Source of the DNA: Acidobacteriaceae bacterium | GTDB taxonomy: Bacteria; Acidobacteriota; Terriglobia; Terriglobales; Acidobacteriaceae | NCBI GenBank assembly: GCA_003165855.1 | Contig: PMXH01000121.1 | Location: forward strand, 2,684 to 14,877 | Reading direction: 5' to 3' | DNA length: 12,194 nt | In this document: positions 6,388 through 12,194 of the stretch, piece by piece | Layout: each line of letters opens with the position of its first letter | Position numbering within the stretch: position 1 is the stretch's first letter | Notes under the pieces: generated by a model | Told to the model about the DNA's origin: nothing | The model's input: the letters and a program-made list of their open reading frames with translations, nothing else | The model's database searches: none | Translations under genes and position numbers: made by a program

Positions 6388-8574
6388 CTACGGACTCACG
6401 GTCAACATCTGCTGGAGTTTGATATCAGCCGAGGAACTGCCCACCCTGATATTCACCTGATCTGGCTCCACTTCAAAAGCTCCCCGAATGGAGTTCCAGT
6501 ATGCCAGGGCACTGGCTTGCAGCGGCAGGCTCACGGTTTTTATCTCGCCCGGCTGCAGGGCAATGCGCTTGAATCCCTTCAGTTCCTCGATCGGCCGTTC
6601 CACTTTTGAATTCACGTGCGCGACATACATTTGCACGACTTCGTCTCCGGCACGCGGCCCGGTATTGCGGACGTCGACGCTCACGGTGATTTCCCCGCCG
6701 CTTTTCAGTTGCTCCGCACTCGTCCGCAGATTGGAATAGGCGAACGATGTGAAACTCAGGCCAAAACCAAACGGATACTCCGGTTGCTGCCGGAAATACA
6801 TGTAGGTGCGGCCGTGCCGGATGTCGTAATCCATCATGGGCGGCAGCTGATCGAGCGACCTCGGCCAGGTCACGACCAGCCGTCCGCCGGGATTGTAGTC
6901 GCCGAACAATACGTCAGCCAGCGCGTTTCCTTCCTCCTGGCTGTTGTGCGCCATGTGGACAATTGCCGGCACGTGCTCCTGAGTCCACGGGATGGCGAAC
7001 GGAAAACTAGAGATCAGCACGACTACGGTTCGCCGATTCACCGCCAGGACTTGCTTCACCAGTTCTTCCTGCTCGAGCGTGATGGATTTTCGGTCGATGG
7101 CTTCCTTTCCATCGCTGGGCAGCGGACATTTCGCCCATCCTGCGTTGCAGGTGGGATGGTTGCCGACCACTACAACGGCGACACTCGCCGAACGGGCAAT
7201 CCTGACCGCCGCGTCATCGGCGTTATCTCGCGCGAAACTCACCTTGACCGCCTTGCCCAGCTTGTTCCGGATTCCATCCAGCGCGCCGATGGTATACGGA
7301 GGCGTTCCGCTGTACCAATCGATCGCGACTTGATCGGCGTAGGGTCCGATCACGGCTACCGATTTCAGCCTGCTCTTATCGAGCGGCAGGAGATTCTCCG
7401 AGTTTTTCAGCAGCACGATTGATTCCTGGGTGACCCTGCGGACCAGCGCTTTGTGCTCCTCGTTGTCCCATACTGGACCCGTCCCTTTGATATTGCCGTA
7501 GGGAACCATTTCAGGCGGGTCCAGCAGACCAAGCTTGATCATCACCCGATAAACACCGCGAAGGTTCTCGTCGATCTCGGCGGCGTTTGCAAGCTTCTTC
7601 TCGACCGCCGCGGTTGCGCCCTCCCTGTAGTCGTCGAGAAATTGATTGATGCCCGCGTGAATTGCGCCGGCAGTCGCCTGGTCGATATCGGCGAAGTACT
7701 TGTGCTGCGTGACCATGTTCGTGAGGGCGCCAGCGTCGGTGCAGATGATTCCGTCAAAGCCCCATTCGTGCATGGTCATGTCTTTGAGGATCGGCTGGGC
7801 TGCCATAGGGATTCCGTTGTAGGCGTTGTAGGCGGTCATATAAGCGCGCGCGCCGCCCTCCATCACCCCCATGCGAAATGGGACGGTATAATATTCGCGC
7901 AGCAGCCTCTCATCGAAGTTGGAGGAAGATCCGCCACGGCCGTTCTCGTTGCTGTTGGCGAGAAAGTGCTTCATCAGTGACGCTGAAAGCCAATATCTGG
8001 GATCGTTCCCCTGAAGGCCTTTGATGAAAGCGACCGCCATGGTTCCGGTGAGATAGGGATCTTCTCCGTAGGATTCTTCACTTCTGCCCCAACGCGGGTC
8101 GCGGGCCAGGTCGGCGTTCGGAGAGCGAATTACGATGCCTTCGCGGCGGTGGCGGCCCCTCCCCCCTTCGGCAAATTGCTCTTCACTTTGGAAGATGTAG
8201 CGGGCCTCGTAACCTTCCACGGCGGCAGCCTGTTGCAGCAGGTCTGGATCCCACGTTTCGCCGAGTCCCACGGACTGCGGAAACTGCGTGGTGGGCAGGG
8301 GCTTGAGGCCGCGCCCCTCCCAGCCTCCCGGGCCGCCGTAGGCAACGCCATGCAGGCCTTCAATATGGCCCGAGCCTCGAATTTCGAGGCGTGGCACATC
8401 GGGATTTGTGCTGAGCGCGCTTATCTTTTCTTCCGGCGTCATCAGCGCGAGGATGTTGTTAACGCGAGCTTCGACCGACAGATTCGGATTCTGAAATGGA
8501 TACTGATACTGCTGACCCCAGGCCAGGCTTGCGGCCAGCAGAACGAGTGCAACGTTTAATCGGCACGCTTTCAT
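6388..8574 (-). CDS. Secreted GH3 glycosidase (beta-glucosidase/beta-xylosidase type, 728 aa)
   Basis: Releases terminal beta-linked sugars from oligosaccharides. The start at 8574 gives a signal peptide (MKACRLNVALVLLAASLAWG) and has GGGAGA four bases upstream; the ATG at 8592 overlaps the stop of the preceding gene and lacks such a site. The N-terminal GH3 barrel (about 30-350) shows IEGLHGVAYG, LARDPRWGRSEESYGEDPYL, KHFLANSNE and ICTDAGAL with predicted nucleophile D280. The GH3 C-terminal domain (about 385-605) contains VAVIGPYAD and VLFGDYNPGGRLVVTWPRS, and the fibronectin-III-like domain (about 640-715) contains VRNTGPRAGDEVVQMY and LKGFKRI. Length and domain order are normal for the three-domain class. 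The TDAGAL nucleophile motif and IEGLHG resemble the xylosidase-like branch more than classical SDW glucosidases, but specificity cannot be decided here. It is the last gene of the minus-strand glycosidase operon, 14 bases after GH42. Confidence 0.93.
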   Translation of the reverse strand: MKACRLNVALVLLAASLAWGQQYQYPFQNPNLSVEARVNNILALMTPEEKISALSTNPDVPRLEIRGSGHIEGLHGVAYGGPGGWEGRGLKPLPTTQFPQSVGLGETWDPDLLQQAAAVEGYEARYIFQSEEQFAEGGRGRHRREGIVIRSPNADLARDPRWGRSEESYGEDPYLTGTMAVAFIKGLQGNDPRYWLSASLMKHFLANSNENGRGGSSSNFDERLLREYYTVPFRMGVMEGGARAYMTAYNAYNGIPMAAQPILKDMTMHEWGFDGIICTDAGALTNMVTQHKYFADIDQATAGAIHAGINQFLDDYREGATAAVEKKLANAAEIDENLRGVYRVMIKLGLLDPPEMVPYGNIKGTGPVWDNEEHKALVRRVTQESIVLLKNSENLLPLDKSRLKSVAVIGPYADQVAIDWYSGTPPYTIGALDGIRNKLGKAVKVSFARDNADDAAVRIARSASVAVVVVGNHPTCNAGWAKCPLPSDGKEAIDRKSITLEQEELVKQVLAVNRRTVVVLISSFPFAIPWTQEHVPAIVHMAHNSQEEGNALADVLFGDYNPGGRLVVTWPRSLDQLPPMMDYDIRHGRTYMYFRQQPEYPFGFGLSFTSFAYSNLRTSAEQLKSGGEITVSVDVRNTGPRAGDEVVQMYVAHVNSKVERPIEELKGFKRIALQPGEIKTVSLPLQASALAYWNSIRGAFEVEPDQVNIRVGSSSADIKLQQMLTVSP

Positions 8575-8578
8575 CGAT

Positions 8579-8584
8579 TCTCCC
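8579..8584 (-). promoter_or_regulatory. Ribosome binding site of the GH3 gene
   Basis: GGGAGA on the minus strand lies four bases before the ATG at 8574, inside the 14-base gap after the GH42 stop. It decides between this start and the ATG at 8592, which overlaps the GH42 stop as ATGA. Confidence 0.6.
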
Positions 8585-8588
8585 GTTT

Positions 8589-10679
8589 TCATTTGCCGCC
8601 AGCGACACCGACGGCAACTCCGTATGGAGGGAGTTCGACGGCGTCCCCCTGCCTGTCGCCGAGCACGAGCTTCATGGAGCGAGGCAGATTCACCCTGCGG
8701 GTTTCCTGGGCGTAGTTGATCATCACGAAGACTTGCTTGCCCGGCCCGACACGGCGGCTGACCTCCACGCCATCGGGCAGGGGGCCGAACACCGCTGTCA
8801 CGCCAGACTTTTGTGTCATCCACTCGGCGGCCGCAGCCATCAACTTGTCGTCGAGTGCAGCGCCGATATACGTGATCCTTCCCTTGCCGTAAGCGCGCGT
8901 GACGACGGCGGGCTGATCGTCGAGCCATCCGTTGCTCTTGCCATATTTCAAAAGAACCTCGCCACCGGAAGCCTTCGTCGCCAGTTGTTCCGCCCAGATG
9001 CTCGCCTCTCCCATGCCCCAGGTGCCGGATAGCGGGACATCTTTTTCGAGTGCGTAGTATTGCTCGACGCGAGCGCCGAGGGCATCGGCCAGATATCCCG
9101 GCTGCCGTTGCGGCAGGAGCGCGTTGAATTCATCTTTCATGCCGGAGCGTGGACCGAGAACGAGGTGGCCGCCGTGGCTTACATATTCAAGCAAGTGATC
9201 CGCGAGAGCTTTCGGCAGCACTTCCAAACTGGGCGCAGCAACGAGTTTGTAGCCATCGAGTGGAGCGTAGGCGCTGACCACGTCGACCGATTGGGAAATC
9301 TGCCGCAGCGCCCGGTAATAGCTCTTCAGAAGCCCGATGTCGTCATACTTTTCGGTGTGTTTCTGAAACTGGATGGCCCAGTGGCTGTCATAGGAGTAGA
9401 GCAACGCCACCTGCGAGAGCGGCGCGGTATCGCGAAAGCTGCTCTCAACTTTTGCGAACTCATGCGCCGTCTGGCTGACCTCGTCGAGGAAGGGAACGGG
9501 AGTGCCATCGGGGCCTACGAGAACGCCATGAATTTCTTCCTGTCCGTTGAGTGCGCTGCGCCACTGCCAATAGTTGACGTCGTCGGCGCCGTGGCCAATG
9601 GCTTGCCAGGCCATGGCACGGGCCTCGCCGCGATTTAGAAAATTATTGAGAGAGGACCAATTCACCGCCCCCGGCTGAGTCTCCATCACCCAGAAATTCT
9701 GGCGCTTGAAGCCGCGCGTCAAGTCGTGAGCCAGGCCGTTATATGCGGGATCCACGTGGCCTGAGCCGACATAGTCGTCCCACGAGGCGAAGCTGAGCGG
9801 TTCCGTGATGATGTAGTGATCGAATCCGTCGAAGAAGCCCATGAAGTTGCCGGTGATGAACTGGCGGGGCTCGGCGTGTTTGCGGATTACGTCGATCTGA
9901 TTTTGCTGGTAGGAAGTCCAGGTATAGGTGACGAAATGTTTCCAGTCGAGCATCAGGCCGGGATTGTGACCGCCAATTGGAATCGGGATTTCCTCCCAGT
10001 TGTCGTAGGTCTGGCTCCAATATGCCGTTGTCCAGTGTTCGTTCAAACTATCGAGCGTTTTATATTTCGCTTGCAGCCAATCTTGAAATTGCCGGTGTGT
10101 GCCCTCGTCGTAGGACATCAAGGCATAGCCGTATTCGTTGTCGATCTGCCAGCCCACAACGTTGGGATTGTGCCCGAAGCGCATGGCCATCTCCTCGGCG
10201 ATGCGGCGGCAGAATTCGCGATAGCGCGGAGAGCTGGCCGACGCATGCGCGCGGTTGCCGTGGGTGACGCGTTGACTGCCAGGCTCGACGCGCAACGTGT
10301 CAGGATATTTCCGCGTGAGCCAGGCCGGTGGCGTAGCCGTGGGCGTTCCGAGGACGGAAACGATGTGATGCTTGCCCGCCAGGTTGATGGCACGCTCCAG
10401 CCAGGCGAAATCATAATGGCCCTCGGAGGGCTCCATGCGGCTCCAGGCAAATTCGGCGATGCGGACGACCTTCACGTCCGCGGATTCCATCATCCGCAAG
10501 TCTTCTTCCCAGCGCGACTCCGGCCACTGCTCGGGATACCACGCGGTGCCCATCAGAATCGCGTTTTGCCCGGGGATCTGGGTAGGGATGGAAGCAGGCA
10601 ATGGCGCGGCGGTTTGGGCCGACGCTGAAGCCACGAGAACCACACACCAGACAGCGCGGCAGAGAAATGAGAAAGGCAT
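8589..10679 (-). CDS. Secreted GH42 beta-galactosidase (696 aa)
   Basis: Hydrolyses terminal beta-D-galactosides. A signal peptide (MPFSFLCRAVWCVVLVASASAQ) precedes the barrel, which begins with the GH42 hallmark GTAWYPEQWPESRWEEDLRMM (about 44-64) and RIAEFAWSRMEPSEG. The predicted acid/base is E182 in WQIDNEYG and the predicted nucleophile is E333 in FWVMETQPGAVNW; both are intact. After the barrel (to about 410) follow a trimerisation-type Rossmann region (VALLYSYDSHW, PSLEVLPKALADHLLEYVSHGGHLVLGPRSG) and a short C-terminal beta domain (VFVMINY). The length is typical of the family. Many GH42 enzymes are cytoplasmic, so the signal peptide is notable. No Cys cluster for a Zn site is evident around residues 100-160. 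The start is fixed by AGGAG at 10690-10686, six bases upstream. It is the middle gene of the operon: 19 bases after GH31 and 14 before GH3. Confidence 0.94.
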   Translation of the reverse strand: MPFSFLCRAVWCVVLVASASAQTAAPLPASIPTQIPGQNAILMGTAWYPEQWPESRWEEDLRMMESADVKVVRIAEFAWSRMEPSEGHYDFAWLERAINLAGKHHIVSVLGTPTATPPAWLTRKYPDTLRVEPGSQRVTHGNRAHASASSPRYREFCRRIAEEMAMRFGHNPNVVGWQIDNEYGYALMSYDEGTHRQFQDWLQAKYKTLDSLNEHWTTAYWSQTYDNWEEIPIPIGGHNPGLMLDWKHFVTYTWTSYQQNQIDVIRKHAEPRQFITGNFMGFFDGFDHYIITEPLSFASWDDYVGSGHVDPAYNGLAHDLTRGFKRQNFWVMETQPGAVNWSSLNNFLNRGEARAMAWQAIGHGADDVNYWQWRSALNGQEEIHGVLVGPDGTPVPFLDEVSQTAHEFAKVESSFRDTAPLSQVALLYSYDSHWAIQFQKHTEKYDDIGLLKSYYRALRQISQSVDVVSAYAPLDGYKLVAAPSLEVLPKALADHLLEYVSHGGHLVLGPRSGMKDEFNALLPQRQPGYLADALGARVEQYYALEKDVPLSGTWGMGEASIWAEQLATKASGGEVLLKYGKSNGWLDDQPAVVTRAYGKGRITYIGAALDDKLMAAAAEWMTQKSGVTAVFGPLPDGVEVSRRVGPGKQVFVMINYAQETRRVNLPRSMKLVLGDRQGDAVELPPYGVAVGVAGGK

Positions 10680-10685
10680 GCATGG

Positions 10686-10690
10686 CTCCT
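10686..10690 (-). promoter_or_regulatory. Ribosome binding site of the GH42 gene
   Basis: AGGAG on the minus strand lies six bases before the ATG at 10679, within the 19-base gap after the GH31 stop. A second ATG at 10683 is out of frame with the GH42 protein. Confidence 0.6.
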
Positions 10691-10698
10691 GAATTCGT

Positions 10699-12192
10699 TT
10701 ACTTGAGCTTGGCTCTAAGTCCGGACGGAGTTACTGTCATTTGTTTTCCCGAGTACTGCACTACTTTGTCAGGGTTAGCAGTCGGCCCGATGCCGGTGCC
10801 ATGATGTTCTCCTACAAAGACGACGCAAAACGTCCGGCTGGCAAGCATTCCCGGAAACTCTCCCTGGCGGTCGCCGATGGTTAACACTTGCCTCGCGTCA
10901 TCCCATCGGAACGAAATCGTGGCATGGATTCCCTTTTCGTAGTTGTAATTGTCGTTCTCGTCTTCGTAAAGCGTGAACTCCCCATCGGCGCCGCGGTAGA
11001 TGCGCAGCTCGACCGGATCGGCAGGCTTTTCCGTCGACCACTCGAGGTCGGGGCCCAGGGGAACGATCGAGCCCGCTCGAACGTAAAGCGGCAAACGATC
11101 GCTCGGAGCTTCGGCGGTGATCTCTCCAGCGCCGCGACTGGATACCCCGCTCCAGAAGTCGTACCACTTCGCATCCGGGAGATAAACCTGACGGCTGACG
11201 GCTGAGGGCTCGGTCACCGGATTTACCAGGAAGGCCGGGCCGTACATAAACTCGTCCCCGGTGTTCTGCGCACGCACGTCGGTACGGAAATCCATGACCA
11301 GTGGACGCATGGGAGTGTAACTGCGGTTCGTCGTCATCCAGGCCAGCGAATACGTGTAGGGCAGCAAGCGGTAACGCAAGCGATCAAAGCTGACAAGAAT
11401 CTTCTGCGCTTCGGGTCCGTAGGACCAGAGTTCGTTTTCATCGGGCTTGCGCGTGCCGTGTACGCGCAGAATGGGATTGAATGTGCCGTACTGAAACCAG
11501 CGAATAAATAGTTCGCGGAAGGCGGGATCGGTGGGACTCCCGAAGACGAAGCCGCCGATGTCGGTGGTCCAGTAAGGAATTCCTGAGAGCGCGAAGTTCA
11601 GGCCGGCGGGAATCTGGCGCCGAAAACTGAACCAATCGGAATTGATATCGCCCGACCACGCGGTGACCGCGCTGCGCTGCGATCCGGCGAAGGCGGAGCG
11701 CGAAAGAATGTAAACCCGCTTTTTGTCTGAGGCGGAGCGCTGGCCGTCGTAAACCGCGCCCGTGTCCATCAGGGGAAAGACGTTCACGTATCGATCGCCG
11801 CTGCCCAGGGCCAGCTTGTGGCCCAGCTGAATGTTTTCTTCCTGGCCTTCGGTTTCCGGCTCGGTCGTGTCCATCCACCAGGCGTCCACTCCAATGTTGA
11901 ACAGCCCTTGGTCCACTTGATCCCAATAAAACTTGCGGGCCTCCGGGCTGGTTGCGTCGTACACGGCCATGGCATCGGTGTGGTAGGGCGGCTTGGCGAA
12001 CTTGAACTTGTCGATAAACCAGCCCTTCTTGTCCATGAAGTCGTAATTGGCCGACCCCGGCTCGAAGAAAGGCCAGATGGAAATCATGAGGTGAAAGTTC
12101 TCCCGATGCAGTTCGTCGACCATGCCCTTGGGATCGGGATAGTTCTTGTTGAAGACGAATTCACCTTTGCGGTTCCACCAGAACCAGTCCTG
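10699..12192 (-). CDS. GH31 alpha-xylosidase/alpha-glucosidase, 5' end outside window (497 C-terminal residues)
   Basis: The frame is open from the right edge: codons upstream of the internal ATG at 12123 still encode family sequence (QDWFWWNRKGEFVFNKNYPD), so that ATG is not the start. GH31 signatures follow: FHLMISIWPFFEPGS, then GVDAWWMDTTEPE with the predicted Asp nucleophile (codon 11871-11869), AWSGDINSDW with the predicted Asp acid/base (codon 11649-11647), and IPYWTTDIGGF. After the barrel come PLVMDFRTD and a beta domain, then a DUF5110-like C-terminal module (LRIYRGADGEFTLYEDENDNYNYEKG). The N-terminal domain, any signal peptide and the operon promoter lie off the right edge. Family members hydrolyse alpha-xylosides, alpha-glucosides or related bonds; the neighbours favour alpha-xylosidase, but this is inference. 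Family length is usually 700-850 residues, so about a third is missing. Confidence 0.92.
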   Translation of the reverse strand, partial: QDWFWWNRKGEFVFNKNYPDPKGMVDELHRENFHLMISIWPFFEPGSANYDFMDKKGWFIDKFKFAKPPYHTDAMAVYDATSPEARKFYWDQVDQGLFNIGVDAWWMDTTEPETEGQEENIQLGHKLALGSGDRYVNVFPLMDTGAVYDGQRSASDKKRVYILSRSAFAGSQRSAVTAWSGDINSDWFSFRRQIPAGLNFALSGIPYWTTDIGGFVFGSPTDPAFRELFIRWFQYGTFNPILRVHGTRKPDENELWSYGPEAQKILVSFDRLRYRLLPYTYSLAWMTTNRSYTPMRPLVMDFRTDVRAQNTGDEFMYGPAFLVNPVTEPSAVSRQVYLPDAKWYDFWSGVSSRGAGEITAEAPSDRLPLYVRAGSIVPLGPDLEWSTEKPADPVELRIYRGADGEFTLYEDENDNYNYEKGIHATISFRWDDARQVLTIGDRQGEFPGMLASRTFCVVFVGEHHGTGIGPTANPDKVVQYSGKQMTVTPSGLRAKLK

Positions 12193-12194
12193 CA

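Noticed and set aside
6616..7422. Plus-strand 268-aa open frame
   Set aside because: It is antisense to the GH3 C-terminal and FnIII domains and has no supporting signal.
9816..10628. Plus-strand 270-aa open frame
   Set aside because: It is antisense to the GH42 catalytic barrel; high-GC third-position bias produces such long shadow frames.
1..12194. tRNA, rRNA, CRISPR arrays or insertion sequences
   Set aside because: I found no cloverleaf-like conserved arms, regularly spaced repeats, transposase motifs or flanking inverted repeats by eye; the sequence is almost fully occupied by the seven genes.

Overview
The window is a G+C-rich bacterial segment carrying seven tightly packed genes, all of whose products are predicted to be exported. 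The organism is probably an acidobacterium (Acidobacteriota, Terriglobia-like). This rests on gene content only: a TPR protein paired with an FG-GAP/ASPIC-UnbV protein, a carboxypeptidase-regulatory-like/TPR protein, and signal-peptide-bearing glycosidases with no SusC/SusD pair in view. No rRNA or marker gene confirms it.

Layout. (1) Bases 1-3448, minus strand: a 603-residue secreted TPR protein (3448-1637), then 34 bases downstream a secreted FG-GAP/VCBS beta-propeller with a C-terminal ASPIC/UnbV domain (from 1602). The propeller gene runs off the left edge and has no stop in the window. (2) Bases 3449-3627: a 179-base divergent intergenic region with a convincing minus-strand promoter (TTGACT-17-TTAACT) and a plus-strand extended -10 (TGCTAGAAT). 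(3) Bases 3628-6352, plus strand: a secreted carboxypeptidase-regulatory-like/TPR protein and, 34 bases on, a GH29 alpha-L-fucosidase. (4) Bases 6388-12192, minus strand, convergent with the fucosidase: a compact three-gene glycosidase operon transcribed GH31 (5' end off the right edge), GH42, GH3, with gaps of 19 and 14 bases.

How they may work together. The four enzymes are exo-acting glycosidases with visible catalytic residues: GH31 (alpha-xylosidase or alpha-glucosidase), GH42 (beta-galactosidase), GH3 (beta-glucosidase or beta-xylosidase) and GH29 (alpha-L-fucosidase). Together their linkage types match the L-Fuc, D-Gal, D-Xyl and D-Glc residues of fucosylated xyloglucan, so I infer a locus for disassembling plant hemicellulose oligosaccharides outside the cytoplasm. 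No transporter, endo-glucanase or transcriptional regulator is in the window. The TPR and FG-GAP proteins have no assignable biochemical function; their divergent, close arrangement next to the fucosidase suggests, but does not show, a shared role in binding or handling glycans at the envelope.
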